This document shows, in pieces, positions 49,354 through 58,187 of a stretch of DNA of 64,000 nucleotides. The position numbers and the translations under genes are program-made. Within the stretch, counting starts at the first letter, position 1. Every line of letters begins with the position of its first letter. The DNA lies in the NCBI GenBank assembly GCA_017860295.1, contig JAFNAS010000008.1, positions 80,727-144,726 of the forward strand, given 5' to 3'. Origin of the DNA: Bacteroidota bacterium (GTDB lineage: Bacteria > Bacteroidota > Bacteroidia > Bacteroidales > Paludibacteraceae). The notes beneath the pieces are model-generated. The model was not told where the DNA came from, ran no database searches, and worked only from the letters and a program-made list of their open reading frames with translations.

Positions 49354-49371
49354 AATGAATAAAAATTCACA
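49354..49371 (+). promoter_or_regulatory. ARG box (ArgR operator)
   Basis: AATGAATAAAAATTCACA matches the E. coli ARG-box consensus WNTGAATWWWWATTCANW at all 18 positions. It ends directly before the argR start codon and covers the expected transcription start, a position suited to autorepression. Confidence 0.75.
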
Positions 49372-49857
49372 ATGGGAAAGAAAGACCGTTTAGACAAAAT
49401 CAAAGAGATTATTGTTTCTTTCAATATTAGCAGTCAAGATGAGTTGCTTAATGTACTGAAAACTAGTGGTTTTGATTTGACTCAGGCCACATTGTCCCGT
49501 GATCTCAAGCAATTGAAAGTCGCAAAAATTCCGACAGTAAGTGGTTATCGCTATTCACTCTCGAGTAAAGTCGTGGAATATGGTCGTACCAAGAGCAGTT
49601 CAAAAACGACGAATCGTATTCCGGGAGGTATCATTTCCATTGACTTTACGAGTACGATGGGAGTAATCAAAACCAGTCCCGGCTTTGCAAGTGCATTGGC
49701 GTGGAGTATTGATAATTATGCGGATAATCGAATTTTGGGTACTATTGCAGGAGATGATACTATCTTTTTGGCACTCAATGAAAAATCGTCGAGAAGAGAT
49801 GTGCTTTCTTTGTTAGGTGAACTTTTCCCTGAAATAAAGACAGAAAAAACAACGTAA
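49372..49857 (+). CDS. argR: Arginine repressor ArgR
   Basis: A 161-residue ArgR, the arginine-responsive hexameric repressor. The N-terminal winged helix has IKEIIVSFNISSQDELLNVLKTSGFDLTQATLSRDLKQLKVAKIP with the SR dipeptide of the recognition helix; the C-terminal domain contains NYADNRILGTIAGDDTIFLAL, where GTIAGDDT matches the GT[IL]AGDDT arginine-binding motif. An ARG box overlaps its leader. It starts an argR-GNAT-argG run with gaps of 86 and 45 bp. Confidence 0.95.
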   Translation: MGKKDRLDKIKEIIVSFNISSQDELLNVLKTSGFDLTQATLSRDLKQLKVAKIPTVSGYRYSLSSKVVEYGRTKSSSKTTNRIPGGIISIDFTSTMGVIKTSPGFASALAWSIDNYADNRILGTIAGDDTIFLALNEKSSRRDVLSLLGELFPEIKTEKTT

Positions 49858-49943
49858 AGAAACGCGTTTATATAGTGTCACAGTGCCGTCTGGTACGGCC
49901 AGAGTTATCATCAAGTTTCATTTTTATAAATGTAAAATATAAA

Positions 49944-50600
49944 ATGTCAGAAGGAGCAAAAATTGAAATTGTGGTTGCCAATCAGAGTCATTTGAGGTAT
50001 GTTGATACCATTTTGGAAACCATTAGTGCCGCAGCCGCAAAGAGAGGAACAGGTATAGCAAAACGTTCTCCCGAATATATAGAAAAGAAAATCCTGGAAG
50101 GGAAAGCTATTATTGCATTAACCGAAGGGGGTGAATTTGCAGGTTTTTGCTATATCGAAAGTTGGGGAGATAAACAGTTTGTTGCTAATTCGGGACTTAT
50201 TGTTGTCGAAAAATTTCGTGGTCAGGGGCTGGCCAAAGCAATTAAGAAAAAATCGTTCGATCTGTCGAGAGAAAAATTTCCTAATGCGAAACTGTTTGGT
50301 TTGACCACAGGTTTGGCGGTTATGAAAATTAACTCCGAATTGGGTTACAGGCCGGTTACTTTTTCAGAATTGACCCATGACGAATCTTTTTGGAAAGGCT
50401 GCGAAGCTTGTGTAAATTTCGATATTTTAAAGCGTAATAACTATAAAATGTGCCTTTGTACTGGAATGTTGTACGACCCGGAAGAGCATACGCCGGACAA
50501 AAAGAAACAGAGTGCTTGGCAGAAGGTCTTTTCTCAGCTTTTTCCTAAACCAAAGAAGAAGAGCGACAAAAAAATTGTCAAAGTAAAATCAAAAGAATAA
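49944..50600 (+). CDS. GNAT acetyltransferase of the arginine operon
   Basis: A 218-residue GNAT-fold acyltransferase. The acyl-CoA site is LIVVEKFRGQGLAKAIKKK (R-G-x-G-L-A), preceded by GGEFAGFCYIESWG. The C-terminal extension (ELTHDESFWKGCEACVNFDILKRNNYKMCLCTGMLY) has five Cys and then a Lys-rich tail. A gene of this kind lies between argR and argG in other Bacteroidales, so it may acylate glutamate at the start of the pathway (acetyl or succinyl); that is inference from position. Start: ATG at 49944, since the upstream part (49875-49943) is not GNAT-like. Confidence 0.85.
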   Translation: MSEGAKIEIVVANQSHLRYVDTILETISAAAAKRGTGIAKRSPEYIEKKILEGKAIIALTEGGEFAGFCYIESWGDKQFVANSGLIVVEKFRGQGLAKAIKKKSFDLSREKFPNAKLFGLTTGLAVMKINSELGYRPVTFSELTHDESFWKGCEACVNFDILKRNNYKMCLCTGMLYDPEEHTPDKKKQSAWQKVFSQLFPKPKKKSDKKIVKVKSKE

Positions 50601-50645
50601 CAATTATCTTTCGCTTGCGGAGATACGATATAAAGAAAATTACAC

Positions 50646-51845
50646 ATGAAAGAAAAAGTAGTTTTGGCATTCAGTGGAGGTTTGGATACCTCGTTTTGTG
50701 CCAAATATTTATCGGTTGAAAAGGGTTATGAAGTTCATACGGCAATTGCTAATACCGGTGGATTTTCGGACGATGAGTTAAAGAGTATTGAAGAACGTGC
50801 GTTCAAACTGGGAGCAGCATCTCACGCTTCGCTTGATGTTACGAAAGAGTACTACGAAAAGAGCATCAAGTACATGGTTTTCGGTAATGTGCTCCGCAAC
50901 GGAACCTATCCGATTTCAGTCAGCTCGGAACGTATTTTTCAGGCCATTGCCATTATTGAGTATGCAAAAAAAATCGGTGCCAAATATGTTGCTCATGGAA
51001 GCACCGGTGCCGGTAACGATCAGGTTCGTTTCGACCTCACTTTTCAGGTGTTGGCTCCTGAAATTGAAATTATTACTCCTACCCGTGATATGACTCTGAC
51101 CCGTGAATATGAAATCAACTATTTGAAAGAACACGGTTACGTGGCTGATTTCGCTAAAATGGAATACTCTATTAACAAGGGATTGTGGGGAACCAGCGTG
51201 GGAGGAAAAGAAACCTTGAAGTCAGATCAAACACTTCCCGAAGAAGCATACCCTAGCCAGGTGACTAAACACGAAGGTGAATTGCTTACCATCGACTTTA
51301 ATAAAGGTGAAATTTGCGGTGTAAATGGTGTGGCTTATGATGACAAAATTGAAGCTATTCGTGCAGTAGAGGCAGTCGGAGCTGCTTATGGTATCGGTCG
51401 CGATATGCATATTGGTGATACGATTATCGGCATCAAAGGGCGTGTCGGTTTTGAAGCCGCCGGAGCTTTGTTGATAATCAATGCGCACAAAATGCTTGAG
51501 AAGCATACCCTCTCCAAATGGCAACAGTATTGGAAAGATCAGCTGGGAACCTGGTACGGTATGTTTTTGCATGAGGCTCAATATCTGGAACCAGTGATGC
51601 GCGATATGGAAAAATTTCTTGAAAGTACACAACAAAATGTTTCTGGAACGGTCAAGGTACAGCTGCGTCCGTACAGTTATACCTTGATTGGAATCGAAAG
51701 CTCTTTTGATTTGATGAAGACTGACTTTGGTGAATATGGAGAGGTGAACCGGGCCTGGAGTGCTGATGATGTAAAAGGCTTTACCAAAATCCTTGCCAAT
51801 CAGATGAAGATTTATTACAATGTTCAAAAACGGAACGAAAAATAG
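50646..51845 (+). CDS. argG: Argininosuccinate synthase
   Basis: A 399-residue ArgG, which joins citrulline and aspartate at the cost of ATP to AMP. The ATP site is VVLAFSGGLDTSFCAKYL (SGGLDTS), followed by AHGSTGAGNDQVRFDL (citrulline/aspartate site), EYEINYLKEHG, and SINKGLWGTSVGGKET (variant of the N-L-W motif). Length and order of motifs are standard. It is the last gene of the argR run and is followed by a terminator (51870-51906). Confidence 0.96.
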   Translation: MKEKVVLAFSGGLDTSFCAKYLSVEKGYEVHTAIANTGGFSDDELKSIEERAFKLGAASHASLDVTKEYYEKSIKYMVFGNVLRNGTYPISVSSERIFQAIAIIEYAKKIGAKYVAHGSTGAGNDQVRFDLTFQVLAPEIEIITPTRDMTLTREYEINYLKEHGYVADFAKMEYSINKGLWGTSVGGKETLKSDQTLPEEAYPSQVTKHEGELLTIDFNKGEICGVNGVAYDDKIEAIRAVEAVGAAYGIGRDMHIGDTIIGIKGRVGFEAAGALLIINAHKMLEKHTLSKWQQYWKDQLGTWYGMFLHEAQYLEPVMRDMEKFLESTQQNVSGTVKVQLRPYSYTLIGIESSFDLMKTDFGEYGEVNRAWSADDVKGFTKILANQMKIYYNVQKRNEK

Positions 51846-51869
51846 TCGCTCGGAGAAATAGCGATTTAA

Positions 51870-51906
51870 ATCGGCAGTTTCTATGGCGGAACTGCTGATT
51901 TTTTTT
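51870..51906 (+). terminator. argG terminator
   Basis: ATCGGCAGTT (51870-51879) pairs with AACTGCTGAT (51890-51899, one G-T pair), followed by T8. Confidence 0.85.
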
Positions 51907-51957
51907 GTGGATGTGAAAAATAGGCTGTGACGGGAAAGAAGTAACGGAAAAAAATTG

Positions 51958-51965
51958 TATGTTTG
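51958..51965 (+). promoter_or_regulatory. -7 box of the bifunctional nuclease gene
   Basis: TATGTTTG, 22 nt before the ATG at 51988, which supports that start over an upstream one at 51955 lying in front of the box. Confidence 0.6.
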
Positions 51966-51987
51966 CTTAAACTTTCAACATGACACT

Positions 51988-52578
51988 ATGAGTTCGCGTA
52001 TTAAATTAACCATACAGGGTTTGATAAGCAGCAAAACGCAGAACAATACGTATGCACTGGTTTTGGGAGATGAGAGCCGTAAGCGTCGCATAACGGTTAT
52101 TATCGGACATGCCGAAGCCGAATCGATTGCGTTGCAATTGCAAAACATTAAAACGCCTCGTCCGATGACTCACGATTTGATTTTGAATGCTTTATCCGGA
52201 TTTAAAATAGAACTGATAGAGGTCTATATACATCATTTTGAAAAGGGAATCTTTCATTCGGAATTACTTTTGCTGAACAACGAAAAGACCCTTACCGTTG
52301 ATGCCCGAACGTCGGATGCGGTAGCGCTGGCAATCAGGGCTTCTTGTCCGATATTTATTGACCAGTTGCTTTTTGATCAGTATGCTATTTCGATAGATGA
52401 GGAAGAGACAGAGGCCGAGGTGGTGACCGAAGCAGATGATGCGCTGGACAAGGAGCCTTCGCTTGAAGAGCTTGAGACGCGTTTACAACATTCTGTTGCC
52501 AACGAGCAGTACGAAGAGGCGGCTCGTCTGCGTGATGAAATTAATCGTAAAAGAAATAGTAGTGATTCTAACCAATAA
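51988..52578 (+). CDS. Bifunctional nuclease (DUF151) with UvrB/UvrC motif
   Basis: A 196-residue protein. The N-terminal DUF151/BFN domain (1-130) has YALVLGDESRKRRITVIIGHAEAESIALQL, PRPMTHDLILNAL and VDARTSDAVALAIRASCPIF (S-D-A-x-A-L-A signature). A short acidic linker follows and then a C-terminal UVR motif (LEELETRLQHSVANEQYEEAARLRDEINR). The family was named from a plant nuclease; the bacterial activity is not well established. The DUF4861 gene starts 7 bp after its stop, so the two are co-transcribed. Confidence 0.9.
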   Translation: MSSRIKLTIQGLISSKTQNNTYALVLGDESRKRRITVIIGHAEAESIALQLQNIKTPRPMTHDLILNALSGFKIELIEVYIHHFEKGIFHSELLLLNNEKTLTVDARTSDAVALAIRASCPIFIDQLLFDQYAISIDEEETEAEVVTEADDALDKEPSLEELETRLQHSVANEQYEEAARLRDEINRKRNSSDSNQ

Positions 52579-52585
52579 TTTGATA

Positions 52586-53797
52586 ATGAATAGAATATAT
52601 TTAATATTGCTCGCTGTTTGCCTCGGAGTTGTGAGTGCTCAAGCAGCAAGTGTCGTTCGCGTGACAGTAGAAAATATTTCTTCATTGGCACAAAATAATG
52701 TTCCGGTGGTGGTTCCTGTCAGTAAGTTGAGTACAAAAAGCGGAATAAAAATAGTGTCGGCTGCAGTGAATGTTGCTAGCAAGCAGATCGCTTCTCAACT
52801 TGACGACCTGAATCGTGACGGTTCTGCGGATGAACTGGTATTTTTGGTCAATCTGAAGTCGAAGCAAAAACTTACCGTGTCGGTGAAAGTGGCTTCCGAT
52901 AGTTCGCTTTATAAGAAATTTCCGAAAAAAACTCATGCTCAAATGTGGCGTAAAGATCCCAACACAAAAGCCATTATACCAACAGTGGAAGAATCGTCTC
53001 CCACAGGAAATTTATATCGTAGCCTGCACCATCATGGTCCTGCCATCGAATCGGAGTACATGGCATATCGCCTCTACTTTGACGAAAAACAGACTGTTGA
53101 CTTGTATGGAAAAAAGAAACATCAGTTGGAATTGATGGATACGAAATGGTATCCGACCGATCAGCAGATTGCCGAAGGTTACGGTGATGATATTTTATGG
53201 GTGAAAGCTACTGCTGGTTGTGGAACCATTAAAGGCTGGGACGGAAAAAAAGTTACTCATATCTCGCCGGTAAGCAATCGTACCGGGCGGGTGATTGCGA
53301 GTGGTCCGGTCCGTTCCATCATTGAAATGGAGGCCGACGGATGGCAATATGGTGGTAAAACTATTGACATAAAGCAGCGTTATATCATTTATGCGGGGCA
53401 TCGCGATATGGAAGTACAGGTGACTCAAAACAAATCGACTACACTTTGTACCGGTGTGCAGACATTTTTCGATACGGCAGAAAAAATGACCGATGTGACC
53501 GGTGTCGTTGCTATTTGGGGAACAGGCCTGCAATATCCGGTGACAGACAATGTCCGGGCGAAACCTCAAACTGTGGGAATGGCAGTTTCAGTTCCAGAAT
53601 CGGTATTGAAACAATCGGTATCCGATAAAGACAATCTGCTTTTATTGTTGGAGGGTAAGAACTTTACTTATCATATTACTGCAGCTTGGGAGCAGGAAGA
53701 GGGTGGTTTCAAACAATCGAAAGATTTTTTCGATTATGTAAAGAAATGGAATCAACAATTACAACATCCGGCGAAAGTTTCCGTCTTGTTTTATTGA
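52586..53797 (+). CDS. DUF4861 family exported protein
   Basis: A 403-residue exported protein with signal MNRIYLILLAVCLGVVSAQA. The body resembles DUF4861: RVTVENISSLAQNNVPVVVPVSKL, QLDDLNRDGSADELVFLVNL (D-x-N-x-D-G-x-x-D-E-L-V-F hallmark), HHHGPAIESEYMAYRLYFD, TKWYPTDQQIAEGYGDDILWVK and GGFKQSKDFFDYVKKW near the end. Relatives occur in polysaccharide-degradation loci and are thought to bind or process glycans, but no activity is certain. No PUL genes lie nearby. Confidence 0.85.
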   Translation: MNRIYLILLAVCLGVVSAQAASVVRVTVENISSLAQNNVPVVVPVSKLSTKSGIKIVSAAVNVASKQIASQLDDLNRDGSADELVFLVNLKSKQKLTVSVKVASDSSLYKKFPKKTHAQMWRKDPNTKAIIPTVEESSPTGNLYRSLHHHGPAIESEYMAYRLYFDEKQTVDLYGKKKHQLELMDTKWYPTDQQIAEGYGDDILWVKATAGCGTIKGWDGKKVTHISPVSNRTGRVIASGPVRSIIEMEADGWQYGGKTIDIKQRYIIYAGHRDMEVQVTQNKSTTLCTGVQTFFDTAEKMTDVTGVVAIWGTGLQYPVTDNVRAKPQTVGMAVSVPESVLKQSVSDKDNLLLLLEGKNFTYHITAAWEQEEGGFKQSKDFFDYVKKWNQQLQHPAKVSVLFY

Positions 53798-53821
53798 CCC
53801 GTAACGGTATATCATAGAAAA

Positions 53822-53853
53822 GCCGACAGAGTTTACTCTTGTCGGTTTTTTTT
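53822..53853 (+). terminator. Terminator after the DUF4861 gene
   Basis: CCGACA (53822-53827) pairs with TGTCGG (53839-53844) with an inner GAG/CTC extension, followed by T9. Confidence 0.85.
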
Positions 53854-53868
53854 TGTAGAGGTGATGGA

Positions 53869-54795
53869 TTAAGATTTGTAGAGGTATAATCTTCCTTGCG
53901 ACGTATTTCGGGCAATCATTCGGCGTTGCAATTTCACCACAAATTCGTGGTTTTTTACTTTCCAGTCGGGGGCAATAAGCAAATGAGGTGGTGATTGGGA
54001 GGTGAATCGTTCGACGGAGATGTTCGGGTGCAGTAGTTCCAAAAAGTCGATACACAGATCGATGTATTCATCGACCGAAAATAGTCGGAATTGGTCGGGG
54101 TGCGTCGCAAATTGTTGAGCCATAACCGTCCCCTTAATAAGTTGAAGCTGATGCAATTTGATGGTCGTAAGCGGTAGTTCCGACAGTTGATGTGCATGTG
54201 ACAAGAGGGTGGTGCGATCTTCACCGGGCAGGCCGAGGATAAGATGCGCTGCGGTATGGATGCCCCGTTGCGCGGTTGCCCGGATGGCTCGTTGCGCCGT
54301 AGCGAAATCGTGTCCGCGGTTGATGGCTTTCAGTGTTTCATCACAGGTCGATTCTACGCCGTATTCAACCATGACATAGCATTTGCCGGATAATTCCTGT
54401 AAGTAATCTAAAAGTTCTTTGTTGATGCAATCGGGGCGTGTACCGATTACCAAACCGATAATACCAGGATAGCTCAACGCCTCCTCGTATAGATCGATCA
54501 AATGTGCAATGTCGCCGTATGTATTTGTATATGCCTGAAAATAGGCGAGGTGTTTTTGTTCGTCATGCTTCTTTCTGAAAAATGCGATACCCTCGGCTAT
54601 TTGTTGGGTCACGCTTTTGTCCTGTTGGCAGTAATCGGGATTGAACGTTTGATTGTTGCAATAGGTACATCCTCCAACTCCTACTTTGCCATCACGATTT
54701 GGACAGGTAAATCCGGCATTGATGGAAATTTTCTGAATCCGCGTTCCGAGAATCTCCCGCAGTCGAGTTGAGTAATCGTTGTAAGGTAGTGACAT
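53869..54795 (-). CDS. TIGR01212-type radical SAM protein (YhcC-like)
   Basis: A 308-residue radical SAM protein. The cluster cysteines C31, C43 and C46 sit in FTCPNRDGKVGVGGCTYC, the long C-x11-C-x-x-C spacing of the YhcC/TIGR01212 family. ADVQ-type regions are replaced by LVIGTRPDCINKELLDYL, YVMVEYGVESTCDETLKAINRGHDF and HLILGLPGEDRTTLLSHA. The family is conserved but its reaction is not known. It lies 80 bp after rho, with a hairpin between. Confidence 0.92.
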   Translation of the reverse strand: MSLPYNDYSTRLREILGTRIQKISINAGFTCPNRDGKVGVGGCTYCNNQTFNPDYCQQDKSVTQQIAEGIAFFRKKHDEQKHLAYFQAYTNTYGDIAHLIDLYEEALSYPGIIGLVIGTRPDCINKELLDYLQELSGKCYVMVEYGVESTCDETLKAINRGHDFATAQRAIRATAQRGIHTAAHLILGLPGEDRTTLLSHAHQLSELPLTTIKLHQLQLIKGTVMAQQFATHPDQFRLFSVDEYIDLCIDFLELLHPNISVERFTSQSPPHLLIAPDWKVKNHEFVVKLQRRMIARNTSQGRLYLYKS

Positions 54796-54810
54796 TGGCC
54801 TTTATACAAG

Positions 54811-54849
54811 AACAGAGCATAAGACGAGAAAGTGTCTATATGCTCTGTT
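54811..54849 (-). terminator. Hairpin after rho
   Basis: AACAGAGCATA (54811-54821) pairs with TATGCTCTGTT (54839-54849), perfect over 11 bp with a 17-nt loop. The T run on the minus strand is weak (TTCTTG), so it may be only a partial stop. Confidence 0.55.
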
Positions 54850-54875
54850 GTAAGATGAATTATTGTTATCGGTAA

Positions 54876-56663
54876 TTATCCGTTCATGGTTGCCAGAAAT
54901 TCTTCGTTGCTTTCGGTACGTTCGAGACGTTCCTTAAAGAATTCCATTGCTTCAACAGGATTCATGTCGGACAGGTATTTACGAAGTACCCACATTCGGT
55001 TAAGAGTTTCGGGATCATGCAACAAATCGTCGCGACGTGTGCTCGACGACATAATATCAACGGCAGGGAAGATACGTTTGTTCGAAAGTCTACGATCGAG
55101 CTGCAGTTCCATGTTACCGGTACCTTTGAATTCTTCGAAGATCACATCGTCCATTTTCGAGCCCGTTTCTGTCAAAGCGGTGGCAATGATGGTGAGGCTG
55201 CCTCCGTGTTCAATGTTACGAGCCGCGCCGAAGAAACGTTTCGGTTTATGTAGTGCATTGGCATCCACACCACCAGACAAGACTTTACCGGATGCCGGAG
55301 CAACCGTGTTGTAGGCACGAGCCAGACGGGTAATGGAATCAAGTAGAATTACAACGTCATGACCGCATTCCACCAATCGTTTTGCTTTTTCAAGCACGAT
55401 GTCGGCTACTTTTACGTGGCGTTCTGCCGGTTCGTCGAAGGTAGATGCGATGACTTCGGCATTTACGCTTCGTTCCATGTCGGTTACCTCTTCAGGACGT
55501 TCATCGATCAGTAATATAATCATGTACACTTCCGGATGGTTGGCCGAAATGGCATTGGCAATATCTTTTAATAAAATAGTTTTACCTGTTTTAGGCTGAG
55601 CCACGATCAAACCGCGTTGTCCTTTGCCGATAGGAGAGAACAGATCTACTACGCGAACCGAAAGCGGATCGTGTTTGCCGGTGGTCAGGTTGAATTTTTC
55701 GTCAGGAAAAAGAGGAGTGAGGTGGTCGAAAGCAAGCCGATCGCGCACAAATTCGGGCGAACGGCCGTTGATTTTTGTTACCTTAATGAGCGGAAAATAT
55801 TTTTCACCCTCTTTCGGAGGACGTATAGCACCTTCTACCGTGTCACCTTTTTTTAGTCCGAACAGTTTTATTTGTGATTGCGATACATAAATATCATCGG
55901 GAGAGGTAAAGTAGTTGTAGTCCGGTGAGCGCAGGAAACCGTAGCCATCCTGCATCGGCTCGAATACTCCGGAACCGGTCAAAATGCCTTCAAATTCATA
56001 AGGCTTTTCGGTCGGCTCGTTGTTTTGCCGTTTCTGATTACCCTGATTGTTTTGGTAATTATTTTGATTGTTGTTATTGTTTTGCGGCCGTTGTTGTTTG
56101 TTTGGTTGATTCTGATTTACAACCGGAGTTTCTACAACTGGAGTCTCTTGGATAGCAATAGTTTCGGGAGCGAGAGTCGTTTCGTTTTCTTCAGCGGTAC
56201 TTTCGATAACGATTTCCGAAGTATCCTGAACGGGTTGTTTGGCTTTTACCGAAACCGGATTAGCGTTTTCTTGTTTGGGCTGTTGCTGTTTGCCTTTTTG
56301 TGGTCTGGGCTTTTGGTTTTGTGTGAATGAAGCCTCTTTCGGAGCTTCTTGCTTGGAGGGTGTTGTTCCTACAGCCTCTTTCTTAGGAGAGGAAGACGCT
56401 GATTGTGACGGTTTCTGCGAGTCTCCACTACTGCCGGCAACTGGTTTATTGCTGCTTTTCATGCGGGTTCTTCGTTTTTTAGCATCATCAACATCATTTG
56501 CTTCAGTTTTCTTTTCTGCAGCTTTGGTAATTGCTTGCTCGTCGAGAATTCTGTAAACAAGTTCATCTTTTGACAACGATTCAAAGCGTTTAATCTTCAT
56601 TTCGTTGGCAATCGCCTTCAAATCAGCAAGATCTTTCTCTCGTAATTCTAAAATATTATACAT
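54876..56663 (-). CDS. rho: Transcription termination factor Rho
   Basis: A 595-residue Rho, about 175 longer than E. coli Rho. The N-terminal Rho_N domain (1-50, [32 protein letters not shown]) is followed by an insertion of about 170 residues (55-225) that is Lys/Gln/Pro then Asn/Gln-rich and probably disordered. The RNA-binding domain ([27 protein letters not shown]) and ATPase follow, with P-loop [27 protein letters not shown] (Walker B region) and [10 protein letters not shown] (Q/R-loop region). Such insertions are known in Bacteroidota Rho. The leader is about 140 nt, longer than most here. Confidence 0.96.
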   Translation of the reverse strand: MYNILELREKDLADLKAIANEMKIKRFESLSKDELVYRILDEQAITKAAEKKTEANDVDDAKKRRTRMKSSNKPVAGSSGDSQKPSQSASSSPKKEAVGTTPSKQEAPKEASFTQNQKPRPQKGKQQQPKQENANPVSVKAKQPVQDTSEIVIESTAEENETTLAPETIAIQETPVVETPVVNQNQPNKQQRPQNNNNNQNNYQNNQGNQKRQNNEPTEKPYEFEGILTGSGVFEPMQDGYGFLRSPDYNYFTSPDDIYVSQSQIKLFGLKKGDTVEGAIRPPKEGEKYFPLIKVTKINGRSPEFVRDRLAFDHLTPLFPDEKFNLTTGKHDPLSVRVVDLFSPIGKGQRGLIVAQPKTGKTILLKDIANAISANHPEVYMIILLIDERPEEVTDMERSVNAEVIASTFDEPAERHVKVADIVLEKAKRLVECGHDVVILLDSITRLARAYNTVAPASGKVLSGGVDANALHKPKRFFGAARNIEHGGSLTIIATALTETGSKMDDVIFEEFKGTGNMELQLDRRLSNKRIFPAVDIMSSSTRRDDLLHDPETLNRMWVLRKYLSDMNPVEAMEFFKERLERTESNEEFLATMNG

Positions 56664-56811
56664 ATTGTTGTTTAGTAGTGGATTTCGCGTTAAGCACGAA
56701 AAATTCTTATATCAGATTCTTTGGTGGGAACCGGAGTCTTGTTATAAATAATAAGGGATTATTGCAAATGATAGGTACAAAAGACGAAGTAGTTCGTGAA
56801 GTTTTGCGTTG

Positions 56812-56819
56812 CAAAGATA
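56812..56819 (-). promoter_or_regulatory. -7 box of rho
   Basis: The minus strand reads TATCTTTG, 148 nt before the rho ATG and 16 nt after the tilS stop. CTTG 20 nt upstream is a weak -33 element. Confidence 0.55.
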
Positions 56820-56834
56820 CATTTTTTTTAGAAA

Positions 56835-58178
56835 TCACACAAGGGTTCCGAAAAAACTGATTTTTAATATTTTTTTAGTATTCGCGTCTACTTTGAAACG
56901 ATCGTCTAATCGATGCCCAATGATCCAAACAATCTGTTTGTCAGATATTAAGAGCCAGCAATTTTCTTTCTCGAGTAAATTCCATTTTTGATCGATAAAA
57001 AAGTCGCTCAACTTTTTCTTGCCCTGGTGGCCGAACGGATAAAAGAAATCTCCTTCTTTTGGATGTCTTATTGTAAGGGGAAACGAAAGCTTGTCAAAAT
57101 CGATACAAGCTACTTCCTTCTGTTTTTCTATGGCAAATCCGTTGGCATCCAGTGGATCCGACAGGGTGAGCTTGATTGGTATTTCGGTAGACGAAGTTCC
57201 GACCGGAACGATATATTTGGTCTCGTCAACCGGCATTAACGGAACAACGAGTAGCTGATTCCTATCTTTTATGACTCGGTGTGTAGCCGAAAAAAACTGC
57301 CGACCCGATTCTCCGTCAAGGTTTGCAAGAATATTGTTGACCGTAGCATCATTAAAATGGTAAGGGTTCAACAGTTCGAAAAGATAAAAATGGATGTTCG
57401 GTTGTTGCTGTTTCAATTGATCGATAGCGATAGACCAGTAACCATTGTGCGTAACGACTGCCATCTCTCGGAATGCATCAATCAGACCATTCGTTACGTT
57501 GTTGAGCTCTCCCAAACGGGTAAAATTCTCCTCCATGATTTGTCTGAAAGAAGGATTGAACGATTCAAAAACCGGTATTAACGAGTGACGAATTCTGTTG
57601 CGAATAATTAGCTGATTAAAATTGGAATGATCTGTTCGGTGTATTAGTGAATTGACAGATAGATAATTGTCTATTTCAGTTCTGGTGACAGAAAGAAATG
57701 GCCGGATAATGTTTCCCTGTCGTGGTTGAATGCCCAATAAACCCCGTAAACCGGTACCGCGCGATAGATTGATGAAAAATGTTTCGATCGAATCGTCCAG
57801 GTGGTGTGCCACGGCAATAGCTTCCGCCTGTTGTTCTTCCATTAACGAGGTAAACCAATCGTAACGGAGTTCCCTGGCTGCCATTTCAATCGATATTCCC
57901 TTGGCTGTAGCCACCGCATTGGTATCGAATCCGATACTGAAAAAGGGCAAATGCCATTGATTCGCTATTGTTTTTACAAATGCTTCGTCATCGTCGGCAT
58001 CTTTTTCTCTGAGATGAAAATTACAGTGGGCAACAAGGCATTGATAACCTGTATGGTGCAAAAAATGAAGCAATGCTATTGAATCGGCGCCTCCGCTGAC
58101 ACCCACAATCAATTTGGCTCCATGAGGGCAAAGGTTGTGTGTTTTGATGTAAGATGTGACCTTGGAGATGAATTCCAT
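56835..58178 (-). CDS. tilS: tRNA(Ile)-lysidine synthase
   Basis: A 447-residue TilS, which changes C34 of tRNA-Ile(CAU) to lysidine so that it reads AUA. The PP-loop is VGVSGGADS (25-33), with HCNFHLREKDADDDEAFV and EIAARELRYDWF-type EMAARELRYDWF in the core, AHHLDDSIETFFINLSRG following, and a C-terminal TilS domain (DKLSFPLTIRHPKEGDFFYPFGHQGKKKLSDFFID). Length is typical for Bacteroidota. It lies 9 bp after a TPR protein gene and is probably co-transcribed. Confidence 0.95.
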   Translation of the reverse strand: MEFISKVTSYIKTHNLCPHGAKLIVGVSGGADSIALLHFLHHTGYQCLVAHCNFHLREKDADDDEAFVKTIANQWHLPFFSIGFDTNAVATAKGISIEMAARELRYDWFTSLMEEQQAEAIAVAHHLDDSIETFFINLSRGTGLRGLLGIQPRQGNIIRPFLSVTRTEIDNYLSVNSLIHRTDHSNFNQLIIRNRIRHSLIPVFESFNPSFRQIMEENFTRLGELNNVTNGLIDAFREMAVVTHNGYWSIAIDQLKQQQPNIHFYLFELLNPYHFNDATVNNILANLDGESGRQFFSATHRVIKDRNQLLVVPLMPVDETKYIVPVGTSSTEIPIKLTLSDPLDANGFAIEKQKEVACIDFDKLSFPLTIRHPKEGDFFYPFGHQGKKKLSDFFIDQKWNLLEKENCWLLISDKQIVWIIGHRLDDRFKVDANTKKILKISFFGTLV

Positions 58179-58187
58179 GCAGGGTTT

